A stretch of 64,000 nucleotides of DNA from Macrolepiota albuminosa. Taxonomy: Eukaryota > Basidiomycota > Agaricomycetes > Agaricales > Agaricaceae. Below the pieces are notes generated by a model. It was not told the origin of the DNA, did no database searches, and was given only the letters and a program-made list of their open reading frames with translations. This document shows positions 40,917 through 51,897 of the stretch, piece by piece. The first letter of the stretch is position 1. Each line of letters opens with the position of its first letter. The position numbers and the translations under genes were made by a program. The stretch lies in assembly GCA_027475525.1 (NCBI GenBank), contig JAMWFC010000049.1, forward strand, positions 4,014,947 to 4,078,946. The letters are read 5' to 3'.

Positions 40917-43900
40917 GTGGTTTTAGTGTAATCTTGTCCGTAGATCTGTTCATGGCCACGAAATACCAATCTGACTTTGAACCTAACAGCATTCCCATGC
41001 TCATCCTGCTTTATTTTGAAGACGGGGCACCCAGTATGCACTTTGTGGCTGGCTGGGACTGTAGAGTGAGGTACAAGTTGATATACGCCCATGTCCCTGA
41101 GAGAAGTGAGCTCATCGCAATATGCTGCTTCCCACTGACCAGCATCCGCCGACTTCTTCGCTTCTGCCCAGGTTTGTGGCTCATCACTGAAAACAGGGGC
41201 CGGAGAGTAATCCTTGAACTTGTGAGTTGCAGTTAGCAGGTATTCGAGATCATGTAATGACGCAACGTTGGAAAGATCAGGCTCATCTGAACCTTGTTCT
41301 GCAACAGGGTTGGGACCCTCGGTGCCTTGATCGGTTCCCCTCGAGCCCAGGTTGGATGCTCTCATGTTGCGCAGAGCCCGTACACGTTCTCCCACAGCAG
41401 TGGACTCCAGTACTGCCTTCTGCATTTGAGATACGGGTGCATTGTCGGGGTCTGATCTAGCAGTCGGAATGGGTACACGGTCAGATTGATGGAGTTGAGG
41501 AATAGGTGGGATATCTATCAGTTCTGCAAGCTGAGGCTGCAGCTGAGAGTTGAGTGAATGAGCTCCTCCTGAGGCAATAGGATCATCAAATTTGAGAAGA
41601 TCTTGCTGGGGCTGATCAGATGGATGGTTTGGAGCAATATCTAGAGGTGAATCGGAAGTTTGAGACGGTCCTTCATGGCTTTTGCTGAATTTGACGTGAT
41701 AGGTCTCATATATCTTACCAGTTGCTTTCTCATAGCACCTGTAAGCTTTAGAGCCCCTAGCATACCCTATTAATATACACTCAATCGATCGAGCATAGAT
41801 TTTTGGGTTATGTTCAGCTAAGATGAGAACGAATGCCTTGCAACCTATCTCTCGCATGTAGAAATATTTTGGTCGCCTGCCTGTCCAAGCTTCATGGGGA
41901 GTGACACCTTTGGTTGACTTTGTGAGTGTCCTTTTGTGAAGATGAGATGTGGTTAAATAAAACTCATCCCACATGTTAGGTGGACAGCCTGCCGCTATCC
42001 TCATCGCACACGCCTTACCCATAAGGGTCCGATGCATCCGCTTGACATGTCCGATATGTGCTGACATATAAGCCGCCCCATGTTGTTGCTCTGTACCCCG
42101 AGATAGAAGCCATGCTTGCATATCCCGCCCATCAATCTCCCCGTTGTGACCAGTTCTAAAGGTGCCAAGTTTCAACTGTGTCTCATTCTTGCATGCTACT
42201 TGCCAGGCTTTGAGATTAGTTAAAGCATCACTTTTGGTCTTGAGGAGTATTGACCAGTGTTCACTTGTGAAATCGTCGACTATATTCATAATATACTTGT
42301 AGCCTCCACAAGATACGACAGCCTGGGGGCCAGTAAGGTCAACCCACACTATTTCTAGCTTATGTGTTGCTTTCCACCCATCCTCCCGCACCTTTGGCAC
42401 CACGTTCCTCGTTTGTTTGCTGAGGATACATGAGTCACATTTAGGTGGCTTCGAGGAGAAGACAGAGGGCATACCTGGAATCATCCCAGTTTTTGCCATG
42501 TCTATGATGATCTGGTAGTTGGCATGTCCGAGACGACGATGCCAAGTTTCCAGGTCACAAGCGTGTTGAAGTGAGGAAGCGCGATGCTGAGATGAGGCAG
42601 TGCTGAGATTGAGAGTGTAGAGGCGTTGATCTGGCGTGAGGGTTCCTCGTGCGATGAGTGAGCATATCTCCGACTCCGATTGCTGCGACTGTGGATCCAC
42701 CGAGTCCCTTTACACTGCGCGGCGGGATTGGTCATAAGGTTGTAAAGTCTTTGTGGCAGGGAGATATATGGACAGTTGCGCCGGAGTCGATGAGGAAAGG
42801 ATTGGTGAGCAGAGAGTTGACAGGTAAGCATCCAGATTTTTCCACCGGTTTAACGTCAGTGGCAAGGACACTTTCTGTGGTCTGTTTAGTGTGCACGTCC
42901 CAGTTCACAGTGGCGCAGACTTCGTCTATGGCGGTAAAGCCAACGTGCTCCCAACACTCCATGCTGTGTGTTGTTGTTGATGGAGAAGGGATAACTTCAG
43001 CGATAGTGGCTGTTTCCATGGGAGCAGGCAGCTGGCCTAGCTGTGTTGGGTCGACGTACCACAACTTTCCGTCTAGACCGGTGACGGCGATGAAAGACTT
43101 TAGTGACTATGCTGGAGTGGTAGTGGTCTTGTTGGAGGCCTTCAACGGTGCGTTGTTTTTGCTTCTTGATGCCCTCTGCGCTTCCTGTGCTTCAGCAATA
43201 GACTTCCCAGCCATACCTCCTCCTTTCTGTACACAGTACGCTTTGATATGACCCTTGCACGGCCTTTTCAGTGTGAAGCAATTTTTGCAGCAGGTCGCAC
43301 CAAGAGCATGGTTGTGGCCTGGTAAGTCCGCTTTTCCACCCCCTCTCACGCTAAAAGCCGTAGCATGGTTAGACTTGGCCTTGGCATTGAGAATGTTCTG
43401 AGCATTCTCCATGAGTACACGGATATCCGTAGGACTGCATGGCACGCTCTGAGAACTCCTACTGATGATGGTCGAGACGGAATTCTGAAGTGATTCGAAG
43501 GATGGGTCATTCAGGCTGTTTAACAGAGCAATGCAGGTAAAGAGGTCCCTGTCAACCTTCCCTATATCAAATGCTTGCTTCACAATGTCCGTTATGTGTC
43601 CTGCTGTGACTGGCAGCGGTTCGGTGGCTGAACAGTAAGTCGATAATGCTTCCTGGAGGAGAGTGATCTGCTTGATGGGGCCTTCCCTCTGCACTCGGGT
43701 CTTTAGATCTGCAAAACACCCGGCCACCCCCAAGTCAGTAACAAGGTTGCAGTGCTCCGTATCATCAAGCGCGGATTTAATGAAGGTAATAGCGAGTCAA
43801 TTGTTCAGCCCCCAGTTGGCATATGCACGGGGTTCCAAATCCATACTCGGACGGATGGTGACATCGTCAAAGATGTGCGAATATATGCCATTGAGGATGA

Positions 43901-44135
43901 GCGCGTCCTTAAGCCTTTCAGTCCACAGAGTGAAATTTCCGTTGGCTCAAGCATACTTGGGACCTTCCCACCTGTGGCGTATTACGCGTTCTGGGACGGA
44001 GGGGTTGGTGGCATCCATGGACAATGTGGAAGATGGGGATATAGGGGCCATGGCAGGCAGAGCTTCAGAGAGGCGAGCAGAATCGCAGCGAGTGGGACAA
44101 AGAAAATAGACAAAGAGATCTGAGGTACGCGACAC
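40917..44135 (-). pseudogene. Ty1/Copia gag-protease-integrase-RT, decayed and truncated
   Basis: Read on the minus strand. Gag starts near 44135 and includes ANGNFTLWTERLKDALILNG (after a TGA near 43945) and DIGKVDRDLFTCIALLNSL, with a knuckle-like CCKNC..CKGHIKAYCVQKGGGMAGKS near 43310-43190. It ends at a TAG near 43107. Protease: PFLIDSGATVHISPCHKDF near 42790. After a frame change at about 42700 come the pre-integrase HACDLETWHRRLGHANYQ..CDSCILSKQTR, integrase (VWVDLTGPQAV, MNIVDDFTSEHW) and a Pro/Gln-rich linker. The RT start (WEAAYCDELTSLRDMGVYQL, GQDYTKTTFP) is cut off at about 40917 by the LTR junction. At least three frame breaks. The 5' LTR lies at 44252-44877. Confidence 0.85.
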
Positions 44136-44241
44136 GTCGCGCGATGAATTCGGACAGGGGTCCGATCAGAGAGCAGAAGACAGCTCAAAGGAAGAAAGGT
44201 CTGGTGTGTTGATATCCTATCAGAGGGTATTCGACAATATG

Positions 44242-44251
44242 CCCATAACCT
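44242..44251 (-). promoter_or_regulatory. primer-binding site of the minus-strand Copia
   Basis: On the minus strand GGTTATGGGC follows the LTR end TAACA. It is complementary to the anticodon-loop region of initiator Met tRNA (CCCATAACC), the half-tRNA primer used by copia-type elements. Confidence 0.6.
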
Positions 44252-44877
44252 GTTAGAAACCAAGACCTGTGACCTAAGAGCGACTAAGAGCAACTCGTAA
44301 GTATGTTCCCTCAGACCGGTATAAGAAACTGTATTAACTGTACCTAAGAGCAACTTGTAAGTATGTTCTATGGGTACAGTCAGTTCGTAAGTAAGTTTGT
44401 AGTCACTGTAGTTACTCACCCCTCAGTCCAGTATAAGAAACTGAGGGGCTCGTCTATAGCAATGGCGATTATATACGTGTACATTAACAATGGAGGGGAA
44501 TAGTAACAATGAGGGAGACTAGAGAAAGGAATGAGGACAATGGATGCGGTGGCCAGGCCACTCATTTGTCCCTGTGCAGTAAGCGGCTGGTGTGATATCT
44601 GTGAAATGTTAAAATACCAACATAATGCGTCCAAGTAAGCAGTCTGCATAGGACTCACCCTCAGTCCAATAATAATGACTGAGGGGTACATATGAGTAGG
44701 AAGAGGTATATATATATGTATCGTAAGATAATGGAGTTATTGTCTTGTCCAGGATGTGTGCTTTGTCAATGTGATTGTGTGAAGGGTGTAGTGTGAGTAA
44801 TTGAGGCCGATGGTGTTGTCATTGTGGGCGTACAATTGTTGGATTGCAATCGTCAGTGTGCGCTTTGAGCACTAACA
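44252..44877 (-). repeat. 5' LTR of the minus-strand Copia
   Basis: 626 bp bounded by TGTTAG (44252) and CTAACA (44872-44877) next to the primer site. Contains two CCTCAGT...ACTGAGG hairpins (44419-44448 and 44658-44685). The 3' LTR is lost with the element's truncation, so no target duplication can be checked. Confidence 0.6.
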
Positions 44878-45300
44878 GACAATGTATGGAAAACTTCAGA
44901 AATAGCCTAATAGCCTTTTTTGCAGTAGCACCAAAAGTGCAAAATATGTCACACCGCATCACAATCCAAATTAGTTTTGTTCACATCACTACTGAGGCCA
45001 GAATCTGTTTCTGATGAAAAAAGGGTCAAAGAAACCTGCTGCCTGTTTCTGAGCTAGGTTTTTACAATAGAAAAAAAAATTCCTTTGTCTAAAGACTTTT
45101 TCTATCAGAAATTGATACATTGGAAATGGCATAACAGGTTTCCTTTTCACTTTTTCCCAAGGAAACACAATTGAGTGCCAGCAGTGCATAATTCCATGGA
45201 TCGTCTGATATGAGTAGTCGCAAGACTTCAATGTCCACAGTGTCTATACTTGGTCCACTCAGAACCTATACCTACAAAGTGAGGTTATCGATGCATGTTA
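44878..45300. other. no recognisable gene
   Basis: Mixed-composition sequence. A minus-strand frame at 45231-44989 has no domain or splice support, so I do not call it. Confidence 0.4.
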
Positions 45301-46310
45301 ATACTATTTTAATATCAATTTTCAATAGGCTGCCTACAACTGTTTGGAGAAAACACTGCCTATAATGAGAAAGATACTATTCAAGGCAGGTTTCAGTACT
45401 TCTTTGGACCAAATGTAGACTCACTTATCCTAGCTGTCTTCAATTCTCTTCCAACCACAGACTTAGGTCTTGTTGTTGGGCCACATGGCCACATCACTTT
45501 GTCCTATCACACATATCACACCATCATCTTTGTACGCCTTCCCTTTCTTTATTTCATTTCTTTGTTACATACTTATATATATACTGCTATGTATATGGAC
45601 AAACCCTCAGTCACTCATACTGGACTGAGGAATTGCATACTTACAGTTAGATACTAGGTGCTAAGTTCTAACACTTGTACCACAAGGAAACTCAATATTT
45701 GGTAACATTGTTGAAACATATGACTCCCTGCACAGTGTTGGATTTGTCCATGGCAAGGTCATGTTGCATATACAGCACTGTCTTTTTGTAAAGCCTAGCA
45801 TCGAACTTCACGATGTAGAAGAAATTCTTAGTCATAAACAAGTCCGTTATATGCTTTCAGTAATCAAATATTTAATTATTCTCAGAGTAGGCGCTAGGTC
45901 AATGTCGTGACTTTGTTCAAGTCCACTTGCCCAATGCATTACTGGTCAAAACAACTTTGACAGCAGCAGCGGCCAGATGCCTTCTAGAAAAGCCAATAAA
46001 CTGTGCTGCCATCTGCTCAAGGGTTTGTGCCACCTTGTTTGGTCTAACAATACTTTTTGAGGGAATTCAAAATGAAGCTGGTGTGCAATTTAATAACAGA
46101 GCTAGATTATGGAAAGTGTCTCAAGTTTATGCTCCCAGAGAATTTTACTTGTTTCTATGTTATTACTCGTGATATGGATACTGTCATTCCTGAGGTAGTC
46201 TATGAGAGAGATTCATGGAAAGGCCTACTTCATGTCTCATTAGAAGCGCCTTCACCCTCTCAAACAATATCCCAAATGGTAGGAGTACAAGATATGGAGG
46301 TGTGACACAT
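45301..46310 (+). CDS. fragmentary multi-exon hypothetical gene
   Basis: Exon-like blocks with intron signals: RFQYFFGPNVDSLILAVFNS and GPHGHITLSYHTYHTIIF ending at GTACGC near 45533; SVGFVHGKVMLHIQHCLFVK and ELHDVEEILSHKQ near 45735-45845; then a block near 45900-46300 readable in two frames, including LPENFTCFYVITRDMDTVIP and VVYERDSWKGLLHVSLEAP. The intron between the first two holds a CCTCAGTC...GACTGAGG hairpin (45605-45630). No domain recognised; start and end not found. It could be a degenerate transposon-borne gene. Confidence 0.3.
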
Positions 46311-46469
46311 AAATGGTCTACCGTCTCTTCAGAGCAATTTCTCTAACATATACTTTATTGAAATACAAGCAACTACAGTTCATCAAGAGAAGGAAAGTTG
46401 GTTTTTGGATGCTTCACAAGCTGTACAGCAGAGCAGGGAAGCAGGAGGAGATGCTCAACTGATAGGATT

Positions 46470-47208
46470 ATAGTAGTAAACAAGTACTCCTACAGCAGGG
46501 TAGGGCATCACAACAGTACATGTCATACGTTGTACAGGAGCTTGCTTTATGCCATACCATACATGTCCAGCAGAGTCCGCTACACTGGAGCAGAGCAGTG
46601 CCCACAATGCTGTAGAATAACAGAGCCACAGATGTGTCACAATGTGCTGTATGACACAGTCCAGTGGATCGATAAAAGGCAGGCATACACATGTGCATGC
46701 AGGCCTGGCGGATGCCAGCAGACACTAGTGGATGTCAATGTGCATCAGCGGCCGCCAGCAGGCATCAGCCCACAAGTGAAAGCCTCCTCCATTGGTGGAT
46801 GTCATGGCATGAATAAACCCTCCTCAAGGTTCCCCACTTCCCTCCCCTCTCCCTTCCTCCCTGCAATAACTCAAGGCTGCGCACCTCCCCTTCCCTTCTT
46901 TTCCCACTCCATTGCCAGCATATGTCCACAAAAGGGCCCTGCAGACCTACGCAGGCCTACGCAAGCCACCAGCAGACATCCACGCAGACCTACGTCAAAC
47001 CCACTCAAACCTATGCAGGCTCTCCCAGGCCTGTGCAGGGCATCAGCAGATATCTGCAGAGGACTATGCAGGTTGACAGAGGCTGGTTGGACCAAAGAAA
47101 AAGAAACGTTGTCTTGCCTGTTGTATGCCTGTGGGGGGAATCAAACCCCTGGCCTTGGGCAGGCCTCCAGCAACGGAATGCACATTTAACCATTGCACCA
47201 CAGGTCTG
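46470..47208 (-). repeat. tRNA-derived SINE-like element
   Basis: On the minus strand the head (47204-47131) reads TGTGGTGCAATGGTTA (A-box-like, plus 47187-47202), then after about 40 nt GGGTTTGATTCCCC (B-box-like GGTTTGATTCC, plus 47137-47147). This is the layout of an RNA polymerase III promoter in a tRNA. The cloverleaf is poor and no anticodon arm is clear, so a SINE is likelier than a tRNA gene. The body contains repeats of CTGCGTAGGCCTGCGTAGGT type near 46940-47040. The far end is not defined; 46470 is a guess. Confidence 0.5.
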
Positions 47209-48336
47209 TTACCAATGGATAGAGTCAAAGGTCAGATAACACAACAAACGGACGCCCACCTATATCCCCGCAGGTCTCCATATGGATATTTTGAGGTGGA
47301 AGAGGGGGTGACATACCTATCGAGAGATAACCGCTGTTTTCTCAGAGAGGATTTTGTTCCTTGATTTCCCGCTCCGTCTCGTGTTCAATTCCTCTGAAGT
47401 TCAAGCTCAGCCTGCAGTCACCATCACCCTATAGGTTTTTTAGGTTTGCGTGGCTGTTGCAGCACCTGTCTATTTTTGGCACCAATTTCTTTTCTGCCAT
47501 CATTTTGCTCATTGCAGCCCAGTTTTCAATCTCATCGCTCTGCCATCAGAACCCAAGCTTCTCCAACATCCATCTATCCTGTTCTAGAAATTTCAAACCC
47601 TCATATATGCTCTTTGGCCTGTTATTGTAGATGCACATGTTTTCTTGTCCCCAGTTTTCCCATCCACATTTTGATCTCATCACTCCACCATCGATGTCGT
47701 GTTCATTAACCATCAAGCTTTTCATAGCAATTTTTATTTTTGCAAAATTTAAATATTTCATGCATAAAATAAATGCTTTTTTATTTTATAAAAAAATCCC
47801 ATTTGTCAAAAACGGGCAGTACTTTTGAGATGGCGAAATACTGGACAATCACAACATTGTCAATTATTGCTTTTGTGTGAAAAAAAAATATTCTTCATTT
47901 GGGTAATATAATTTTCATTTTCATTATATAAAATAAACCTTTTTGCATGCATCATGCACAAAATAACACACTTCTTTTTTCATAAATAATCTTTTTTAAC
48001 AAACTTTACGCAAAACCAATTGGAATTAAGGCACCACACCTCCAATTATCTCTCAAAGCTCAACAATTTTTCATATGTGCTTGCATACTATCTATGCTCA
48101 GTACAATGTTGGTCTTTTTTATCTGTTTTTTAAGCACTTCTTGTTCTCCTTTGCACTTTTTATATTTTTTAACAAACTTTTTTGCATGTGATGCGTGCAA
48201 ATAACAAATCTTTTTTTTTCACATTAATCATCTTCCTCTTGTTCTCTTTATATTTTTTAACAAATCTTTTTATGTGCAATGTGCACAAATAACAAACATT
48301 GTGTGCAAAATAACAAAAGCTCCCATATCATGTAAT
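47209..48336. other. AT-rich non-coding stretch
   Basis: No gene. From about 47750 it is dominated by T-runs and recurrent ACAAACTTTTTTGCATG-like phrases, continuing beyond the next solo LTR. This is probably diverged low-complexity repeat. Confidence 0.5.
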
Positions 48337-49120
48337 TGTTAGGTTCTGCTGAATTGGGGGCTTTCCAGGAAAGCAACACCCTTACAAGGCAAACTTGATC
48401 TACGTGTACTTGGATGTCTGGAACTCCAGACTGAGCTTCCAGGGTTCAAGATGCAAATAGGGGATTTCCAGAATAGGGGACTTAGTCTGGGGATCGGATG
48501 CGGGCAAAGAGTTAAGAGGGTTTGAGTCGAGTCAAGAACCAGAGGTTCTAGGACGAGACTCATTTAGTAAAGTTTAGGTTGTGAAGTGTGTACCAGGCTT
48601 AGGAGCACATGAACAATTTGAGCTTGCTAGTCAAAGTGTACCAATCAGGCGTACCAGTCAGTTAAAGGGCACGCAAGCAAACAAGTGTAATATCAAGACT
48701 ATGGAATACAATAGAGAACTATGCTATAAGTACTATGAGGCCAGGTCTGGGTCTCTGGGGTTCCGGGGTGTCTGGTATAAGTTCTGGGGGGCATTGAGTA
48801 GTGGAAAAGGGACTGTATACCAGGATTGCATGTGTAGGGCATGTGATCAATTGGTGTGGAGGGAGTCGTGATGCGTGATGCGTGATGGCCCAAAAGTGGG
48901 CAGCATGATCTGATTGTTGATCGTGGTTTGATGGCGGTTGATTCTGAGGTCCGTGATGCGAGGTTGCCGGGGGTGCCAGATGATAGCAGCCTTTTAATGC
49001 ATGTGATGGTGGTGTTGATAGTCATGATGGTGGGACATGTTTGTGGGGTTGGAGAGAGAAGGTCCCAGATGGGGTTCCAGGAGTGTCTTGGGGTGGACCC
49101 AGAGGGGAGGGGTCATGATA
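48337..49120. mobile_element. solo LTR, 784 bp, target duplication GTAAT
   Basis: TGTTAGG...CATGATA flanked by GTAAT at 48332-48336 and 49121-49125. Homologous over its length to 18505-19257 but with most CpG sites changed to TpG or CpA, including both termini (TGTCAGG to TGTTAGG, GACA to GATA). Older than the 18505 copy. Confidence 0.9.
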
Positions 49121-49920
49121 GTAATGCATATAAAATAACAAACTTAAATTACTTTTGCAGAGTTCAACCATGTGAAACCAATTGGAATCTCATTTGCCCA
49201 TTGTCAAGAGAGGGTAATATGTGCAAATAAATATTGTTCTTGTTTTTCTTTGTACTTTATATTTTTTAACAAACTTTTGTGCGCATCATGCGCACATATT
49301 CACAAACTTTTTTTATTTTTGTTTTTTTTGGCACTAATTTTTTCAACAAACCTTTTTGCATGATGCAAACCTTTGATGTGCACAAATAACAAACTTTTAT
49401 ATGCGCTTGCATACTATACTTGGTTCAAAACTATCTTTTTTTGTAAATGACTTTTTTAACAAACCTTTTTGCATGCATTGCACACAAAATAACAAATCTT
49501 ATAATAAACAAATTATTTTTACAGAATTTAACTATGCAAAATGCCATGTACTGAAGTTTCTATGGGACTGACAAGCTTAGGCTAGTTTTTTATTTTTGAA
49601 TCAGAAGCAAGGATGTTTTTCAACTTCTTCTGTTAAAAAAATATAATTATATAATGTAATTGGCGTGATAAGATTCACTGATTATAACAATTATTAATTA
49701 AAATCTGCCATCAAATTTAAAAATAGCACATATACAAATAGAATAATTTTTTTCTTGATAAAAAGATGCGTTTTGACAATGTGATTTCTGACATATATAT
49801 TTTGTTACAAATGGTGCCTTGGTTGCTATGCAACAACTGAATTAAATTTTTAAACACAATGAAAAAAAAAATTATAGAATTTTTTTTAAATATTTTAGAA
49901 AAAGCTTCTATTTATAAATA
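49121..49920. other. AT-rich low-complexity stretch
   Basis: Repeats of the phrase AACAAACTTTTTTGCATG with variations, the same as before the solo LTR, showing that the LTR inserted into it. No gene seen. Confidence 0.5.
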
Positions 49921-50620
49921 GCGAGGTCAGCACTGTTTTTGCATCCCTTGGTTAGTGTCATCCTTTTATCCCTTAATCAGTGTCATCCTTGAGAGTGTTC
50001 CTAAGGTTGTCCTTTTGCTCTTGTCCTTGTTCTCTCCTTTTGACCCTTGGTCAGCATTGTCCTCATCCCTTAGTTAGTGCTGTCCTTGCATTTTTTAGTC
50101 AGCATTGTTCTTGAAAATATCTCCGAGGTCGTCTTTTTGTCCTCGTGCTTGAGATTGTCCTTGTGACCCTTGGTCAGCATTGCCCTTGTCCCTTAATCAG
50201 CACTGTCCTTGCATCTCTTAGTTAGCGTCGTCTTTGAAAATGTCTCTGAAGTTGTCCTTTTGTCCTCATGCTTGAGATCATTTTTTTGACTCTTAGTCAG
50301 CATTGCCCTCATCCCTTAGTCAGCACTGTCCTTGTGTCCCTTGGTCAGTGTCGTCCTTGAGAGTTTCCCTGAGGTTGTCTTTTTGTTCTTATCCTTGAAG
50401 TTGTTCTTTTGTCCTTGTGCTTGAGATTGTCTTTTTGACCTTTAGTCAGCACTGTCCTTGCATCTCTTGGTCAGCATTGTCCTTGAGAACGTCCCTGAGG
50501 TTGTCCTTGAAGTCATCCTTTCATTTTTGTTCCTTAGTCAATATTGTCTTTTCATCTTTTAGTCAGCATCATCCTTGTCTCTTACTCAGCAGTGCCTGTG
50601 TCCCTCTCTGAGTGTCAGTG
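49920..50620. repeat. ~123-bp tandem repeat array, about five units
   Basis: The phrase TCCTTGAGAGTGTTCCTAAGG and its variants start at 49986, 50108, 50231, 50354 and 50480, spaced 122, 123, 123 and 126 bp. Each unit also contains one or more TTAGTCAGCATTGTCCTTG-like phrases. Units are clearly diverged from one another. No coding role is evident. Confidence 0.8.
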
Positions 50621-50679
50621 ATGTGGATGGTTGTTTTCATTCTTTCATCCCTGAAGGACAAAAATCAACAGTTGATTTT

Positions 50680-51250
50680 CTATATCATACTAATAGGCTC
50701 TGCAAAGTGCCTTAATAAAGTCAACAGGAAAAAATAAGAGGCAAAAATACCTTTGAAAACTACATCTTTAACACTCGTTTTCTCATCTTTATCTTTATCA
50801 TTGGAATTTTCTTCTTCTGCATCCTTTTCACTCTCTAAATCTTTGCTTTCCTCTTGCTCCTGACTGTCACCTTGGCCTGACTCCTCTGATTTCTCTCTAT
50901 TGCTCTTATCTTCTTTTTTAGAGTCAACTGTTTGAGTTGTTGCTTGTGCTTTGCCTTTGTCTACTGCTATACTTGAGAGCCTGTTGCTGAGCCTGGTAGC
51001 AAACTTAGGAAATCCAATTGAATTTTCTAAGTTGCTGGTTAAAATTAGCAACATTGAGCAGAAGTGGCCACTTTTGAGCCTCAGCCTCAACTTTGAGAGC
51101 CTGTCGCTGGGCCTGGTGGCAAACTTAGAAAATCCAATTGGATTTTCTAAGTTGCCAGTCAAAACTGGTGACCGTCAGTCAATGCCTCCACCAAAGCCTA
51201 CTTCAGCCATAGGGCCAGTAGAGTCAGCCTTTATCGAGACAACTTTGCAT
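50680..51250 (-). CDS. hypothetical protein fragment with a 40-residue repeat and acidic tail
   Basis: A minus-strand frame (51162-50680) with two copies of a unit like NLENPIGFSKFATRPSDRLS, from a 120-bp DNA duplication (units begin near 50975 and 51095 on the plus strand). A highly charged segment (SEKDAEEENSNDKDKDEK) and a short hydrophobic end follow. No ATG of good context and no known domain. The block could be translated on either strand, and I give the minus strand with low confidence because of the charged tail. Confidence 0.25.
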
Positions 51251-51613
51251 CTGACTGCGAAGTTGTAAGCAGCATGTAGAGGCTGAGTGGCGTGTTGGCT
51301 GGAAAGTTGTCTAGCCAGGTTCAAGAGCTGTGTCGATGCATGCAGTGTGGGAGGCTCATGGGATATACTCTCAAGTCTTGTGCAATGTCCCTTTTTGGAT
51401 AGAACCTTTGTAAATATTCTTGTTACATCCCTCTTTCTCCTTTTCTTTTGTTGTTTCCTCTCCTCTTTGTTCTTTCTGCATTGTGTTTGTGTCTGTATCA
51501 AAATTTGTACAATATATGTACACTTGTATTTTAAACCAATTCTGTAGCCCAAATTTTCTCTTAAAGTGTAAGATAACTGCAGTTGTCTGTTACATCCGTT
51601 CATTCTACTTTCC

Positions 51614-51618
51614 ATACT
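51614..51618. repeat. target site duplication ATACT, left of copy B
   Basis: ATACT at 51614-51618 equals 62800-62804, flanking the whole of copy B. Confidence 0.9.
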
Positions 51619-51852
51619 TGTAACGAAGTTACAGGATTTGTGAGAGCTTAAGTTCACACAGTACAGAATCAGACCAGACCGGTCTATTGACTATGTAGTG
51701 TAAAACAAAATTAAGCTGCTTAATAAGCAGCACATATGTACGTATATATAGTAAGTAATTAATATATTATATTTATTATAATAAATATAATATAATACCT
51801 AATACAGTAAGTAAAGCTATGTGGCCAACGCCACATAGCGGACTACGCTACA
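51619..51852 (-). repeat. 3' LTR of copy B (subtype b)
   Basis: TGTAACGAAG...GCTACA on the plus strand. Nearly identical to 62566-62799 and to 28337-28571. Confidence 0.9.
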
Positions 51853-51897
51853 CACCCCCCAATCAGACCGAGCTACGGTCTCGAGATAATACGACGG

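Noticed and set aside
46398..47189. A 263-codon plus-strand frame near the SINE
   Set aside because: It runs antisense through the SINE-like unit and repeats, with no protein motif.
47131..47208. A functional tRNA gene
   Set aside because: A and B boxes are recognisable, but the acceptor and anticodon arms do not pair well and the unit continues into a long body.
51175..51657. Minus-strand 160-codon frame left of copy B
   Set aside because: It extends into the LTR of copy B and has no motif; it is composition-driven.
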